Below, one piece after another: positions 11,533 to 22,880 of a DNA stretch of 64,000 nucleotides. Location of the stretch: the NCBI RefSeq assembly GCF_003391395.1, contig NZ_CP024190.1, positions 3,720,001 through 3,784,000 on the forward strand. The letters are read 5' to 3'. Within the stretch, counting starts at the first letter, position 1; each line of letters opens with the position of its first letter. The stretch comes from Mycobacterium marinum (GTDB taxonomy: Bacteria; Actinomycetota; Actinomycetes; Mycobacteriales; Mycobacteriaceae). The position numbers and the translations under genes are program-made. Below the pieces are notes generated by a model that did not search any database, had not been told where the DNA came from, and saw only the letters and a program-made list of their open reading frames with translations.

Positions 11533-12713
11533 GCGACGGCTCAACGGAAACCGGCGTCTCGCGCGAGCCCGACGAGGCCGCGCTGGCCGAAATGTCCCAG
11601 CAAGAACTGCTGGAGCTGGGCGGCAGCATCGACGGCGTGCGCATCGCCCACAAGGAACCTCGCTGGCCGGTAGAGGGCACCAAGGCGGAGAAGCGCGCGG
11701 AGCGCGGCGTGGCCCTCTGGCTTTTGCTGGGTGGGTTCTTCGGCCTGGCACTGCTGCTGGTCTTCCTCTTCTGGCCGTGGGAGTACAAGCCGAGCGGAGA
11801 CAAGGGCAACCTGCTCTACTCCCTTGCCACCCCGCTGTACGGGTTGACCTTCGGGATGTCCGTGCTGGCGATCGCGATCGGCGCGGTGCTTTTCCAGAAA
11901 CGCTTTATCCCCGAAGAGATCACCATCCAAGATCGCCATGACGGCGCCTCCCGCGAGGTAGACCGCAAGACGGTGGTGGCCAACCTCGCCGACGCCTTCG
12001 AAGCCTCCACGATCGGACGGCGCAAGATGGTCGGCGCGTCGTTGGGCGTGGGTCTGGGCGCGTTCGGGCTCGGCACCTTGGTTGCGTTTGCCGGCGGCCT
12101 CATCAAGAACCCGTGGAAGCCGGTGGTCCCCACCGCTGACGGCAAGAAGGCGGTGCTGTGGACCTCGGGCTGGACCCCGCGGTTCCACGGCGAGACGATC
12201 TATCTGGCGCGAGCCACCGGACTCGGTGACGGGCCTCCGTACACCAAGATGCGCCCCGAGGACTTGGACGCCGGCGGGATGGAAACGGTGTTTCCCTGGC
12301 GGGAGTCCGACGGCGACGGCACCACCGTGGAATCCCACGAAAAGCTGCAGCGGATCTCAATGGGCGTCCGCAACCCCGTGATGCTGATTCGGATCAAGCC
12401 CACCGACATGCACCGCGTGGTGAAGCGCCAAGGCCAAGAGAGCTTCAACTTCGGAGAACTCTTCGCCTTCACCAAGGTCTGCTCTCACCTGGGCTGCCCG
12501 TCTTCGCTGTATGAGCAGCAGTCCTACCGAATTCTGTGCCCGTGTCACCAATCCCAGTTCGACGCGCTGCATTTCGCCAAGCCGATATTCGGCCCGGCCG
12601 CGCGTGCGCTGGCGCAGTTGCCTATCACAATCGACACCGAGGGATATTTGGTCGCCAACGGCGACTTCATCGAACCCGTTGGACCGGCATTCTGGGAGCG
12701 CACAACATCATGA
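11529..12713 (+). CDS. qcrA: Rieske iron-sulfur subunit of the bc1 complex
   Basis: 394 residues; ATG at 11529 overlaps the qcrC stop (ATGA). Three N-terminal membrane helices precede the Rieske domain. The 2Fe-2S ligands are C318-S-H-L-G-C and C-P-C339-H340 (motif boxes CSHLGC and CPCHQSQFD). It accepts electrons from menaquinol and passes them to QcrC. The N-terminus is about 35 residues shorter than the M. tuberculosis protein I remember; coupling to qcrC supports this start. Its own stop overlaps the qcrB start in the same ATGA way, so the three subunits are probably translated in step. Confidence 0.95.
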   Translation: MSDGSTETGVSREPDEAALAEMSQQELLELGGSIDGVRIAHKEPRWPVEGTKAEKRAERGVALWLLLGGFFGLALLLVFLFWPWEYKPSGDKGNLLYSLATPLYGLTFGMSVLAIAIGAVLFQKRFIPEEITIQDRHDGASREVDRKTVVANLADAFEASTIGRRKMVGASLGVGLGAFGLGTLVAFAGGLIKNPWKPVVPTADGKKAVLWTSGWTPRFHGETIYLARATGLGDGPPYTKMRPEDLDAGGMETVFPWRESDGDGTTVESHEKLQRISMGVRNPVMLIRIKPTDMHRVVKRQGQESFNFGELFAFTKVCSHLGCPSSLYEQQSYRILCPCHQSQFDALHFAKPIFGPAARALAQLPITIDTEGYLVANGDFIEPVGPAFWERTTS

Positions 12714-14395
12714 GCCCGAAACTCAGTCCGCCGAAGATCGGTGATGTCCTAGCCCGCCAGGCCGAGGACATTGATACGCGCTACCACCCCGCGGCAGCGC
12801 TGCGCAGACAGTTCAACAAGGTCTTCCCGACGCACTGGTCGTTCCTGCTCGGCGAGGTCGCGCTGTACAGCTTCATCGTGCTGCTGATCACCGGCGTGTA
12901 CCTGACGCTGTTCTTCGATCCGTCCATGATGGACGTCACCTACAACGGCGTCTACCAGCCGTTGCGCGGCGTGGAGATGTCGAAGGCTTACGCGTCGGCA
13001 CTCGACATCTCCTTCGAGGTGCGTGGCGGCTTGTTCGTCCGCCAGGTACACCACTGGGCGGCACTGATGTTCGCCGCGGCGATCATGGTGCACTTGGCAC
13101 GTATTTTCTTCACGGGCGCATTCCGGCGGCCACGTGAGGCCAACTGGATCATCGGTTCGTTGCTGCTGATCCTGGCCATGTTCGAGGGATACTTCGGCTA
13201 CTCACTGCCTGACGACTTGCTGTCCGGCATCGGTTTGCGGGCCGCGCTCTCCTCGATCACGCTGGGGATGCCGGTGATCGGCACCTGGCTGCACTGGGCG
13301 TTGTTCGGCGGCGATTTCCCCTGCGGTGGTGTGGGCGACGACTGCACCGCGGCGGGCTACATCATCCCGCGCATGTACTCCCTGCACATCCTGTTGCTGC
13401 CGGGAATCATCCTGGCGCTGATCGGGATGCACATGGCCTTGGTGTGGTTCCAGAAGCACACCCAGTTCCCCGGCCCGGGCCGCACCGAGCACAACGTCGT
13501 CGGTGTCCGAGTGATGCCCGTGTTCGCGGTCAAGTCTGGTGCGTTCTTCGCGGCCATCACCGGTGTGCTGGGTTTGATGGGCGGTCTGCTGCAGATCAAC
13601 CCGATCTGGAATCTGGGCCCCTACAAGCCGGCCCATGTTTCGGCAGGGTCGCAGCCCGACTTCTACATGATGTGGACCGAAGGCCTGGCCCGTATCTGGC
13701 CGCCATGGGAGTTCTACTTCTGGCACCACACCATTCCGGCACCGGTGTGGGTCGCTCTGATCATGGGTCTCATTTTCATGCTCCTGATCGTCTACCCCTT
13801 CCTGGAGAAGCGGTTTACCGGCGACTACGCGCACCACAACCTGCTGCAGCGGCCGCGTGACGCTCCGGTTCGTACCGCAGTCGGAGCGATGGCGATCTCG
13901 TTCTACATGCTGCTCACGCTGGCGGCGATGAACGACATCATCGCGCTGAAGTTCCACATCTCGTTGAACGCAACGACGTGGATCGGACGTATCGGCATGG
14001 TGATTCTTCCGCCGTTCGTCTACTTCATCAGCTACCGGTGGTCCATCGGACTGCAGCGCAGCGACCGTGCGGTGCTCGAGCACGGTATTGAGACCGGCAT
14101 CATCAAGCGGCTGCCGCACGGTGCCTACATCGAACTGCACCAGCCGCTCGGTCCGGTCGACGAGCATGGTCATCCGCTTCCGCTGGACTACCAGGGCGCT
14201 CCATTGCCCAAGCGAATGAACAAGCTGGGCTCGGCGGGATCGCCGGGTAGCGGTAGCTTCCTGACCGCCGATCCGGCATCGGAGGACGCGGCACTGCGCG
14301 AGGCGGGTCACGCCGCCGAACACCGTGCTCTGACAGCGTTGCGCGAATACCAGGACAGCCTCAACGAGACGTCCAACGGCGAGGGCGATCACTAG
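12710..14395 (+). CDS. qcrB: Cytochrome b subunit of the bc1 complex
   Basis: 561 residues from ATG at 12710, overlapping the qcrA stop. Multiple membrane helices carry the heme b histidines in R-Q-V-H-H-W-A-A and I-M-V-H-L-A, and in Y-S-L-H-I-L-L and G-M-H-M-A-L. The quinol-site motif is P-P-W-E-F-Y-F, the actinobacterial form of PEWY. A long hydrophilic C-terminal tail ([10 protein letters not shown] onward) is typical of actinobacterial QcrB. This is the family targeted by the imidazopyridine telacebec (Q203). It is the last gene of the operon; a large hairpin follows at 14424-14470. Confidence 0.97.
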   Translation: MSPKLSPPKIGDVLARQAEDIDTRYHPAAALRRQFNKVFPTHWSFLLGEVALYSFIVLLITGVYLTLFFDPSMMDVTYNGVYQPLRGVEMSKAYASALDISFEVRGGLFVRQVHHWAALMFAAAIMVHLARIFFTGAFRRPREANWIIGSLLLILAMFEGYFGYSLPDDLLSGIGLRAALSSITLGMPVIGTWLHWALFGGDFPCGGVGDDCTAAGYIIPRMYSLHILLLPGIILALIGMHMALVWFQKHTQFPGPGRTEHNVVGVRVMPVFAVKSGAFFAAITGVLGLMGGLLQINPIWNLGPYKPAHVSAGSQPDFYMMWTEGLARIWPPWEFYFWHHTIPAPVWVALIMGLIFMLLIVYPFLEKRFTGDYAHHNLLQRPRDAPVRTAVGAMAISFYMLLTLAAMNDIIALKFHISLNATTWIGRIGMVILPPFVYFISYRWSIGLQRSDRAVLEHGIETGIIKRLPHGAYIELHQPLGPVDEHGHPLPLDYQGAPLPKRMNKLGSAGSPGSGSFLTADPASEDAALREAGHAAEHRALTALREYQDSLNETSNGEGDH

Positions 14396-14423
14396 CCTCG
14401 ACGGGTAGCAACCACTGGCCAGG

Positions 14424-14470
14424 CCCGGTTCCCCAAGCGGAGTCACCTCGACCCGCTTTCGGGAGCCGGG
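14424..14470 (+). terminator. Imperfect long stem-loop after qcrB
   Basis: The arm 14424-14440 pairs with 14452-14470 with few mismatches around an 11-base loop, 28 bases after the qcrB stop. There is no T-run. It is likely the transcription end of ctaE-qcrCAB. Confidence 0.55.
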
Positions 14471-14552
14471 CTATTGGCGTCTTTGGGCCTGCTACTTGGT
14501 TCTATGGCGTCGCGCTAGGTGGCCGTTGGGGCGGCGCCAAGTGGGTTTCCCA

Positions 14553-14588
14553 ATAAACCCACTGAACCGATTGAACCCAATGAACCCA
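14553..14588. repeat. Four imperfect 9-bp direct repeats
   Basis: Four consecutive 9-mers, related to the pattern NTGAACCCA, at 14553, 14562, 14571 and 14580. The perfect inverted repeat 14541-14562 overlaps the first. Function unknown. Confidence 0.6.
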
Positions 14589-14839
14589 TCATGGCCACCG
14601 GCACCCGCTGGCCCGGACCGCGAGTAGGCCATCCGCCAACCATCGCTCGTCCGTGGGGAATTCGTGCCCTCAGCCGGTCCCCGACTGCGCTACACCAGCA
14701 CCGGTCGAGATAGCCAACACCTCTCCCCTCCCCCACCCGGCATCCGAGGCATCTCAGGCGTCTGAACCACGACAGCCATAGGGGCGAACGCCGGGGCAGT
14801 CGCCGGCTGGTGCCTGACCGAGACCTATCCGGCCGAGAT

Positions 14840-15478
14840 CTATTTGACCGAGACGCGACGCAACTGGCGAACGTAGAACCACTCGATCGCCGGCATTCCT
14901 GCGGTCACGATCCCAGCCAGCCCGTAGGCGACCCAGGACGCACCGTCGTGACCGACCGCCATCAGATTGGTCGCTGCGCCAACGGTAATCAAAGCAATCC
15001 CTATCGTGCCGACCAGGGCCACGGTGCCACGCAACCAAACGCGGTCCACCGCCTCGCTAGACCACTGGGTGCCCTCCGAGCGCCCATTTGCGTGATCCCG
15101 ACGCGCGCTACGGTCGGCGGCTCGCATCGTGGCGTTGGCCGTCCGCAACGGCTGCCCGCCCGTTCTACGCAATGGCACCGAGGTGACCAGCGGTCCAGTC
15201 TCGGCCATCCGTCGCGCCCGCAACAGCATCGGGACCGCCCCGACGATGATCAATGCCGAGACGACGATGACCGTGTACAACACCCAACTGCTGTGCGAGT
15301 CCTTCGATATCTTCTGTACGCCCCGGCCAAGATCGGCCAACGCGACCACGGCGGCCACACCTACGCCCACCAGCGCCAGCCAGACCGCCGCACACGCCCC
15401 GATGAGAATTCGGTCGACGACTTCGGGAGCGACAACGCCTTCCGGTCCACGCCGGTACGCGGAGTATTTACCGAGCAT
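14840..15478 (-). CDS. DUF2561 family membrane protein (Rv2197c-like)
   Basis: 212 residues from ATG at 15478; the first base overlaps the mmpS3 stop, indicating translational coupling. Four membrane helices are seen: two near the N-terminus (about residues 25-48 and 68-86) and two near the C-terminus (about 153-173 and 180-200). A basic, Arg-rich cytoplasmic loop lies between the pairs. The start L-G-K-Y-S-A-Y-R-R-G-P matches the Rv2197c type. Function is unknown; the position beside mmpS3 and the cytochrome oxidase genes is conserved in mycobacteria. Confidence 0.9.
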   Translation of the reverse strand: MLGKYSAYRRGPEGVVAPEVVDRILIGACAAVWLALVGVGVAAVVALADLGRGVQKISKDSHSSWVLYTVIVVSALIIVGAVPMLLRARRMAETGPLVTSVPLRRTGGQPLRTANATMRAADRSARRDHANGRSEGTQWSSEAVDRVWLRGTVALVGTIGIALITVGAATNLMAVGHDGASWVAYGLAGIVTAGMPAIEWFYVRQLRRVSVK

Positions 15479-16425
15479 CAGCAGCTCGTCTGCGGTGCGT
15501 CGTTGCTGTTGGACGACAGCACCGTCCCGTCACTGGTGGTGATCGAGCAGTTGAGCCTGCTCACCCGGAACAGGCTGGAGGCCTCCACAGAGCCCACATC
15601 GGACTGCGAAATCGGAGTGACGGTCATCGACCAGGGGATATACACGTTGTGCTGGGTCCTTCGCCGGCCTGAAGCGTCCACATAAGTCACCGAAATGATG
15701 TCACCGGGTGCCTTGGTACCGGTCACCGAATAGGTAACTTGCCGCGGCCCCGCAGGAGTCGTCGTGGTGGGTGGCGGCGCAGCCGCCGGTGTCGTCGGAG
15801 TAGTAGCCGCCGGTGGCGGCGCCGCAGAGGTCTCCGGAGGCGGAGGCGGCGGGGGTGGAGGTGTCACCGTCACTGTCTGCGTCTCCGTCGCTGTCGGAAT
15901 CTCGGTACTAGGCGGTGGCGGCGGAGGAGGCGGAGGGGGCGGCGGCTTGGTCGTCGTGATTTCGTCCTGTACCGGCGGTACCGATGACGTGGTTGCGGGA
16001 TTGGCGAGCTTCGTGGAATCGGTGCGCGTCACCAGCAGCGACACCGATGCCACCAGTGCTATGGCGGCCATTATGGCCGCCACCCCAACCACCCAGGGCC
16101 AGCGTGGCGTGCTTGGCTCATCCTCTTCGTCGAGCGAGTCGTCGTAGCCGTCATAGTCGTAAAGACTGAGATCTGCCGGCAGGTAGGCCCCGCTGATGAA
16201 TTGCTCGGACTCCGGCGCCGAATAGGCCCGTGAATACGCTTCCGATTCCTGCGCGGGGTCTACCGGCTCAATCTGGCCGCTCTCGCTGACGGGTTCGAGT
16301 TCGCCGCCTGCAAGAGCGTCGTCTGGCTCATCGTCGGTGTCGCCAAAGGGTTCCAGTTCAGCGCTGGAATCGCCAGCTGGGTCGGGTTCGTCAGGTTCCC
16401 ATCCCGGCGGATTCGGCCCGCTCAT
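15478..16425 (-). CDS. mmpS3: MmpS3, membrane protein with proline-rich periplasmic linker
   Basis: 315 residues from ATG at 16425. An acidic N-terminal cytoplasmic region (E/D/S-rich, about 110 residues) leads to one membrane helix ([14 protein letters not shown]). A Pro/Thr-rich linker with several poly-proline runs follows, and then a C-terminal MmpS beta domain ([14 protein letters not shown], ending P-Q-T-S-C). MmpS3 is a larger MmpS family member with no mmpL partner next to it, as in M. tuberculosis Rv2198c. It is reported to be important for growth and envelope assembly. The two C-terminal cysteines (L-N-C-S and T-S-C) may form a disulfide. Confidence 0.93.
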   Translation of the reverse strand: MSGPNPPGWEPDEPDPAGDSSAELEPFGDTDDEPDDALAGGELEPVSESGQIEPVDPAQESEAYSRAYSAPESEQFISGAYLPADLSLYDYDGYDDSLDEEDEPSTPRWPWVVGVAAIMAAIALVASVSLLVTRTDSTKLANPATTSSVPPVQDEITTTKPPPPPPPPPPPPSTEIPTATETQTVTVTPPPPPPPPPETSAAPPPAATTPTTPAAAPPPTTTTPAGPRQVTYSVTGTKAPGDIISVTYVDASGRRRTQHNVYIPWSMTVTPISQSDVGSVEASSLFRVSRLNCSITTSDGTVLSSNSNDAPQTSC

Positions 16426-16607
16426 GTTTGCCTACCCTGTCCAAACTGACTCACCAAAGCGCGGTGCTCCGCAGCTGCATCTGTGCACGCCCGCTCGGTG
16501 CATTCTCACTGTGCATCAAAACCCTACCCAACCGGGTAGCTCACAGAAGTCTTGGCTAACTGGCCACTGATCAACTGATGCTCTGATTGTGACCTTCCCG
16601 GCTCGAA

Positions 16608-17027
16608 TCAGTGCTTCTCAGGACCCACGTAGTACTCGAAGACCAGACCGGCCGCCGATCCCAGGATGAACACCACGCCGGCGACGATCAGCCACGGAAG
16701 CCACAATGCGATGCCGGTCGCGGCCACCGAACCGGACAAAGCCACCATGATCGGCCACCAGCTGTGCGGGCTGAAGAAACCCAATTCCCCTGCCCCATCG
16801 CTGATTTCAGCGCCTTCGTAGTCCTCAGGCCGGGTATCGAGCCGGCGAGCCACGAAGCGGAAGAAGGTGGCCACGATCAAGGCCATACCACCGGTCAGCG
16901 CCAGCGCCGTGGTGCCGGCCCACTCGACCCCACCGGTAGCGAATATGGAGGTCACGACACCGTACAGCACCGCCGTGACGACGAAGAACGCGGCGACGAA
17001 CTCAAACAGCCTGGCTTCAATGTGCAT
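16608..17027 (-). CDS. ctaF: Cytochrome c oxidase subunit IV (actinobacterial CtaF)
   Basis: 139 residues from ATG at 17027, 8 bp after ctaC. Four membrane helices: two N-terminal ([13 protein letters not shown] and [11 protein letters not shown]) and two C-terminal ([10 protein letters not shown] and [10 protein letters not shown]). A loop with [10 protein letters not shown] lies between. It matches the M. tuberculosis Rv2199c family, a small subunit specific to actinobacterial aa3 oxidases. It is co-transcribed with ctaC. Confidence 0.93.
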   Translation of the reverse strand: MHIEARLFEFVAAFFVVTAVLYGVVTSIFATGGVEWAGTTALALTGGMALIVATFFRFVARRLDTRPEDYEGAEISDGAGELGFFSPHSWWPIMVALSGSVAATGIALWLPWLIVAGVVFILGSAAGLVFEYYVGPEKH

Positions 17028-17035
17028 TGAGTGTC

Positions 17036-18139
17036 CTAACCTACGGGCATCGGGGCCTGTTGGCCCCGCCGGGTCTCGAACGGGTGGGTGGTAATCGCCA
17101 GCGGTGGCTGGTTGATCGCCTGCAACGCCTCGGCATTGGTCTTTCCGGCAATACGCTGCTGCAAGTAGGCCTTGAAATCGTTAGGGGCCACAACGCGAAC
17201 TTCGAAGTTCATCATCGAGTGGTAGGTGCCACACATTTCCGCGCAGTGCCCGACGAACGCTCCGGTCTTGGTGATCTGCTCGACCTGGAACCTGTTGACC
17301 GAGTTATTGGCGGCCGGGTTGGGCATCACGTCGCGCTTGAACAGGAATTCCGGCACCCAGAAAGCGTGGATCACGTCGGCCGAGTTGAGCTGGAATTCGA
17401 TCCGCTTGCCGGCGGGCAACACCAGAACCGGAATCTCGGACGTGGTTCCCAGCGTTTCGACCTTGTCGAAGTTCAGGTAGGTGCGGTCCTCGGTGTTACG
17501 TCCGGCCACCGGCCCGACCAGTTCCTCGCCGTGCTCGTCCTTGCCTTCCGGCTTGGATTCCATGGCACGCTTACGCGCCTCATCGGCACCGTCGTAGGTC
17601 AGGGTGTGGTCGTGGAAGTCGACCTTTTGGTAGCCGAACTTCCAGTTCCACTGGAACGCCGTGACGTCGACAACAACCTCTGGGTCATCGGCCAGGTGCA
17701 GCATCTTTTCCTGCACCACAACGGTGAAGTAGAACAGCACCGAGATGATGAGGAACGGCGTGACCGTGAGGACCAGCTCCAGCGGCATGTTGTAGCCGAA
17801 CTGGCGCGGGAAGTCGGTGTCGGTCTTCTTCTTCCGGTGGAAGGTGGCCGACCAGAAGATCAGGCCCCACACAATGACACCGACCACCAGGGAGGCGATC
17901 ACCGCGCCGATCCACAGCTCCCGGTTGACGTGTGCCTCCGGTGTGATGCCCTCAGGCCAGCCCAGGGCCAGCGCTTCAGACCAGCTGCAACCGCTCAGGG
18001 TGACGGCCAGCAAACCCAGCGCGCCGGCCAGCCCCGCTAGCCGAGCGATCCGCCGCGCGGCACCGCTGCGACCAACGGAATTGCTCTGAGAATTGCACGG
18101 CGACAAGCTTTGCGAACGACCTGGCTCGCGAGGTGTCAC
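17036..18139 (-). CDS. ctaC: Cytochrome c oxidase subunit II (lipoprotein)
   Basis: 367 residues from GTG at 18139 with a strong AGGAGG 7 bases upstream. The signal peptide ends in a lipobox L-S-G-C with lipidation at Cys51. Two membrane helices follow (about 75-98 and 120-140), then the cupredoxin domain. The CuA ligands are all present: H258 (H-A-F-W-V-P), and C299, C303, H307 and M310 in [14 protein letters not shown]. An insertion in the domain, rich in K/E, is typical of actinobacteria. It accepts electrons from QcrC. Confidence 0.96.
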   Translation of the reverse strand: MTPREPGRSQSLSPCNSQSNSVGRSGAARRIARLAGLAGALGLLAVTLSGCSWSEALALGWPEGITPEAHVNRELWIGAVIASLVVGVIVWGLIFWSATFHRKKKTDTDFPRQFGYNMPLELVLTVTPFLIISVLFYFTVVVQEKMLHLADDPEVVVDVTAFQWNWKFGYQKVDFHDHTLTYDGADEARKRAMESKPEGKDEHGEELVGPVAGRNTEDRTYLNFDKVETLGTTSEIPVLVLPAGKRIEFQLNSADVIHAFWVPEFLFKRDVMPNPAANNSVNRFQVEQITKTGAFVGHCAEMCGTYHSMMNFEVRVVAPNDFKAYLQQRIAGKTNAEALQAINQPPLAITTHPFETRRGQQAPMPVG

Positions 18140-18535
18140 GTTGCGCCTCCTGTATCACAAGCTGGGCCGACCGGTGCTGGACGCCGCGTCTGGCGGAATT
18201 CGTCGGCTCACTCGGATTCGAATACTACGCAGCGTAGACCACGCCGCTCGCGCGGGCGACGATGCGGGCCAAAACTCGTCCGGCGCGCTGCGCTCCAACC
18301 GGGTCGAAACCTGTGTTTGCCACGGTGGACGCGCATGGGCGCGGCGAGTGGCCGACGCGACCGGCCCCGGCGCGCGGCACCGGTGGCCGGGCGAGGATTC
18401 CACGCGAGACCGCCCGCGTGGGTGCGCGTCGGGCACCGTGAATGGGCGGCAACCATCCGGGCCCGCCACCCGCAGATGGCGACCCGCCGGGCTCGACCCC
18501 CACAAGCTTCGCCAATTGCGGCATACTGGGGCGCC
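18140..18535. other. 396-bp divergent intergenic region between ctaC and asnB
   Basis: It is open in several frames on both strands because of high GC, but no reading looks like a protein. The frame continuous with asnB is excluded because AsnB needs Cys as the first residue after processing. It presumably holds the ctaC-ctaF and asnB promoters. No clear operator was found. Confidence 0.5.
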
Positions 18536-20530
18536 GTGTGTGGACTGCTGGCCTTCGTTGCGGCCCCGGCCGGCGCTGCCGAGACGCAAGGCACCGATAC
18601 TCAACTCGCCCAGGCCGACCAAGCCGCGCTGGCCGCGCGAGCCGACAGCGCAATCGCGGGCGCGTCGCACCTGATGCGCCACCGCGGCCCCGACGAGCCC
18701 GGCACCTGGGCAGACCCCGATGCCGACGGTTCGGTGGTGTTCGGGTTCAACCGGTTGTCCATCATCGACATCGAGCATTCGCACCAACCGCTGCGATGGG
18801 GGCCACCCGAAGCTCCTGACCGCTATGTCTTGGTGTTCAACGGCGAGATCTACAACTACCTCGAACTACGCGAGGAACTGCGCACCGAGCACGGCGCCAC
18901 CTTCGCCACCGATGGTGATGGTGAGGCCATCGTCGCCGGTTACCACCATTGGGGTGCCGACGTGCTGGGGCGACTCCGCGGCATGTTCGCCTTCGCGCTG
19001 TGGGACACGGTCACCCGCGAACTGTTCTGTGCCCGCGATCCGTTCGGCATCAAACCGCTGTTCATGGCGACCGGACCGGGCGGCACCGCGGTGGCTAGTG
19101 AGAAGAAGTGTCTACTGGACCTGGTCGACTTGGTGGGATTCGACACTGAAATCGACCACCGGGCGCTACAGCACTACACAGTCCTGCAGTACGTCCCCGA
19201 ACCCGAGACACTGCATCGCGGAGTCCGACGGCTCGAATCGGGCTGCTACGCGCGCATCCGGCCCGGGTGCAACCCCGTGGTCACCCGTTACTTTGTGCCG
19301 CGGTTTGCCGCCACACCGATCACCAGCGCCACCGAGCGGGCGCGCTACGACGAGATCACCGCGGTGCTAGAGGACTCGGTGGCCAAACACATGCGCGCCG
19401 ACGTCACTGTCGGTTCGTTTCTGTCAGGCGGGATCGACTCCACGGCCATCGCGGCGCTGGCCATCCGGCACAATCCGCGGCTGATCACCTTTACCACCGG
19501 CTTCGAACGCGAGGGTTTTTCCGAGCTCGACGTGGCGGTGGCCTCGGCCGAAGCCATCGGCGCCCGCCACATCGCCAAGGTGGTCAGCGCGGAGGAATTT
19601 GTGGCCGCGTTACCCGAAATTGTCTGGTATCTCGACGAGCCGGTCGCCGACCCGGCGCTGGTACCACTGTTCTTCGTGGCCCGCGAGGCCCGCAAGCACG
19701 TCAAGGTGGTGCTCTCCGGGGAGGGCGCCGACGAGCTGTTTGGCGGATACACGATCTACCGCGAGCCGCTCTCGCTGAAACCCTTCGACTATCTACCCCG
19801 GCCGCTGCGACGGTCGATGGGCAAGGTCTCCAAACCCCTGCCCGAGGGTATGCGCGGAAAAAGCCTGCTCCATCGCGGCTCGCTGACGCTCGAGGAGCGC
19901 TACTACGGCAACGCCCGAAGCTTCTCCGACGCCCAACTGCAAGATGTGCTGCCCGGATTCCGGCCGCAGTGGACACACACCGATGTGACCGCTGCGGTCT
20001 ACGCCGGGTCAGCGGGCTGGGACCCGGTAGCCAGAATGCAGCACATCGATCTGTTCACTTGGCTACGCGGCGACATTCTGGTGAAGGCCGACAAGATGAC
20101 GATGGCCAATTCGCTCGAACTGCGGGTGCCATTCCTGGATCCCGAGGTGTTCGCCGTCGCCGCCCGATTGCCGCTGCAGGCCAAAATCACCCGCACCACC
20201 ACCAAGTACGCGCTACGGCGCGCATTGGAGCCGATTGTCCCGGCACATGTGCTGCACCGACCCAAGCTCGGGTTCCCAGTCCCGATCCGGCACTGGTTGC
20301 GCGCCGGCGAACTGTTGGAGTGGGCCTATGCGATGGTCACCACGTCGCAGGCGGGTCACCTGATCGACCTGGCAGCGGTCAACCGGATGCTCGACGAGCA
20401 CCGCACCGGCGCCAGCGATCACAGCCGCCGGCTGTGGACCCTGCTGATCTTCATGCTGTGGCACGCGATCTTCATCGAGCGCAGCATCACACCACAGATC
20501 AGCGAGCCCCAGTATCCGGTCGAGCTCTAG
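18536..20530 (+). CDS. asnB: Asparagine synthetase (glutamine-hydrolysing)
   Basis: 664 residues from GTG at 18536, chosen because the next codon is Cys, the catalytic nucleophile of class II (Ntn) amidotransferases (M-C-G-L-L-A-F). The N-terminal glutaminase has the R-H-R-G-P-D-E and F-N-G-E-I-Y-N-Y motifs. The C-terminal synthetase has the ATP pyrophosphatase loop S-G-G-I-D-S-T and the S-G-E-G-A-D-E-L-F-G-G motif. The reaction is Asp + Gln + ATP to Asn + Glu. It matches M. tuberculosis Rv2201, with a slightly longer insertion (T-Q-G-T-D-T-Q-L) after the N-terminus. It converges on adoK with a 12-bp gap. Confidence 0.95.
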   Translation: MCGLLAFVAAPAGAAETQGTDTQLAQADQAALAARADSAIAGASHLMRHRGPDEPGTWADPDADGSVVFGFNRLSIIDIEHSHQPLRWGPPEAPDRYVLVFNGEIYNYLELREELRTEHGATFATDGDGEAIVAGYHHWGADVLGRLRGMFAFALWDTVTRELFCARDPFGIKPLFMATGPGGTAVASEKKCLLDLVDLVGFDTEIDHRALQHYTVLQYVPEPETLHRGVRRLESGCYARIRPGCNPVVTRYFVPRFAATPITSATERARYDEITAVLEDSVAKHMRADVTVGSFLSGGIDSTAIAALAIRHNPRLITFTTGFEREGFSELDVAVASAEAIGARHIAKVVSAEEFVAALPEIVWYLDEPVADPALVPLFFVAREARKHVKVVLSGEGADELFGGYTIYREPLSLKPFDYLPRPLRRSMGKVSKPLPEGMRGKSLLHRGSLTLEERYYGNARSFSDAQLQDVLPGFRPQWTHTDVTAAVYAGSAGWDPVARMQHIDLFTWLRGDILVKADKMTMANSLELRVPFLDPEVFAVAARLPLQAKITRTTTKYALRRALEPIVPAHVLHRPKLGFPVPIRHWLRAGELLEWAYAMVTTSQAGHLIDLAAVNRMLDEHRTGASDHSRRLWTLLIFMLWHAIFIERSITPQISEPQYPVEL

Positions 20531-20542
20531 CTCCTCGCCGCG

Positions 20543-21529
<987 letters not shown>

Positions 21530-21708
21530 CTATTCACGCGAGGTCGTCTAGCCTCTCACAATTATCGGCGTCAGGGCCCGCCCCGTCGCGTCGACAGCCG
21601 TCGGCAAGTATTGCGCTAGCCTGCCTAGGGAACTCATCAGCTTTGCCGGAATCCCGCGCTGGCGGCAGCCCCGCCTGTCGTCCCGTCCACCACCGTAGGA
21701 GAACCACG

Positions 21709-22398
21709 ATGGCCGGTCCGCACCCGTCGAACCCCGCCGTCAGCACGGAGGGACCGATGCCATACCCGGAGAACGGGCCCAACGAGCCCCTTGAGTACCC
21801 CCATGACCTGGGCGGCGCCGAACCGGCATTCGGTGCTCCGCCGGCCGATGGCCCGCCGCGACTGCCGGTTAGCTACCCAGGCCTGCCTCCGGCGCCGGGC
21901 GGATACCGGAATCGACGTCCCAGACGGCTGCTGATCGGCACTTTGCTGGCGCTGGCGCTGGTGGGTGCGCTCACCGCGACGATTGTCTACGGGGTTCGCA
22001 CCAACGGGACCAACAGCAGCGGCACGTTGTCCGAAGGCGCAGCCAAGACCGCGATTCAGGGCTACCTGAACGCCCTCGAACACCGCGACGTTGACGTCAT
22101 CGTCCGTAACGCCTTGTGCGGGATCTACGACGGGGTCAAGGACAAGCGCTCCGATCAGGCGCTGGCCAAACTCAGCAGTGACGCCTTTCGCAAGCAGTTC
22201 TCCCAGGCCGACGTGACGTCGATCGACAAGATCGTCTATTGGTCGCAGTATCAGGCCCAGGTGCTGTTCACGATGCAGGTGACGCCGGCCACCGGTGGCC
22301 CGCCCAAGGGCCAGGTACAAGGCATCGCACAGCTGCTCTTTCAGCGTGGCCAGATCATGGTGTGCTCGTACGTGCTGCGCACTGCCGGGCAGTACTGA
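21709..22398 (+). CDS. Membrane-anchored protein of unknown function (Rv2203-like)
   Basis: 229 residues from ATG at 21709 with TAGGAGA just upstream. A Pro-rich, disordered cytoplasmic N-terminus (about 70 residues) leads to basic residues and one membrane helix (L-L-I-G-T-L-L-A-L-A-L-V-G-A-L). The extracytoplasmic domain (S-E-G-A-A-K-T-A-I-Q-G-Y-L-N-A-L onward) resembles the NTF2-like folds common in mycobacterial single-pass proteins, by inference. Two Cys (N-A-L-C-G-I and V-C-S-Y) may pair. It closely matches the M. tuberculosis Rv2203 C-terminus. It converges on the IscA-like gene. Function unknown. Confidence 0.88.
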   Translation: MAGPHPSNPAVSTEGPMPYPENGPNEPLEYPHDLGGAEPAFGAPPADGPPRLPVSYPGLPPAPGGYRNRRPRRLLIGTLLALALVGALTATIVYGVRTNGTNSSGTLSEGAAKTAIQGYLNALEHRDVDVIVRNALCGIYDGVKDKRSDQALAKLSSDAFRKQFSQADVTSIDKIVYWSQYQAQVLFTMQVTPATGGPPKGQVQGIAQLLFQRGQIMVCSYVLRTAGQY

Positions 22399-22438
22399 CC
22401 AGGCCGCAGCGGCGGCCCGGTCAGGTGCGACTAGCTGC

Positions 22439-22795
22439 TCAGTTAAAGGAATCCCCGCAGGCGCAGGACCCGGTGGCGTTGGGGTTGTCGATGGTGAAGC
22501 CCTGCTTCTCGATGGTGTCCACGAAGTCGATCGACGCACCTTCGACGTAGGGCGCGCTCATCCGGTCCACCGTCAAGGTCACGCCACCGAACTCCGCGGT
22601 CAGGTCGCCGTCGAGGGCCCGATCATCGAAGAAAAGGTTGTAGCGCAAGCCTGCGCACCCGCCCGGCTGCACCGCGATCCGCAGCGACAGGTCGTCACGT
22701 CCCTCCTGGTCGAGCAGGGATTTTGCCTTGGCGGCGGCAGCCTCGGTCAGGATTACGCCGTGGGTCTTTGCGTCCGACTCGTTCTGCACGGTCAT
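22439..22795 (-). CDS. IscA/ErpA-type iron-sulfur cluster assembly protein (Rv2204c-like)
   Basis: 118 residues from ATG at 22795, with AGGAG 7 bases upstream. It is an A-type carrier with the three conserved cysteines: Q-P-G-G-C-A-G-L-R-Y and C-terminal G-S-C-A-C-G-D-S-F. Such proteins carry and insert Fe-S clusters into target enzymes. The neighbouring respiratory block contains an Fe-S (Rieske) protein, but a link is only inference. Length and sequence match M. tuberculosis Rv2204c. The extension to 22924 is rejected. Confidence 0.93.
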   Translation of the reverse strand: MTVQNESDAKTHGVILTEAAAAKAKSLLDQEGRDDLSLRIAVQPGGCAGLRYNLFFDDRALDGDLTAEFGGVTLTVDRMSAPYVEGASIDFVDTIEKQGFTIDNPNATGSCACGDSFN

Positions 22796-22880
22796 TGCTT
22801 CTCCTACATGCTTCGTCGTTGGGTGGGCCCGCCCGGCTGAAATCCAACCGGGGTCTGCCACAGGGGGAAGCCCAGTCCTA

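Larger units (their letters stand above)
14396..14839. other. 444-bp intergenic region with two hairpins and a 9-bp repeat
   Basis: It lies between convergent qcrB and the DUF2561 gene. It holds the hairpin at 14424-14470, a perfect 8-bp stem at 14541-14548/14555-14562, and four imperfect 9-bp repeats at 14553-14588. Short ORFs on both strands here look like chance readings. I see no gene. Confidence 0.6.

Noticed and set aside
14519..14736. Short ORFs with tripeptide repeats on both strands after qcrB
   Set aside because: The repeats come from the 9-bp DNA repeat; no start signal or conservation can be argued.
18110..18535. 142-codon in-frame N-terminal extension of AsnB
   Set aside because: AsnB needs Cys as first residue after Met removal; the GTG at 18536 gives exactly that and matches the family length.
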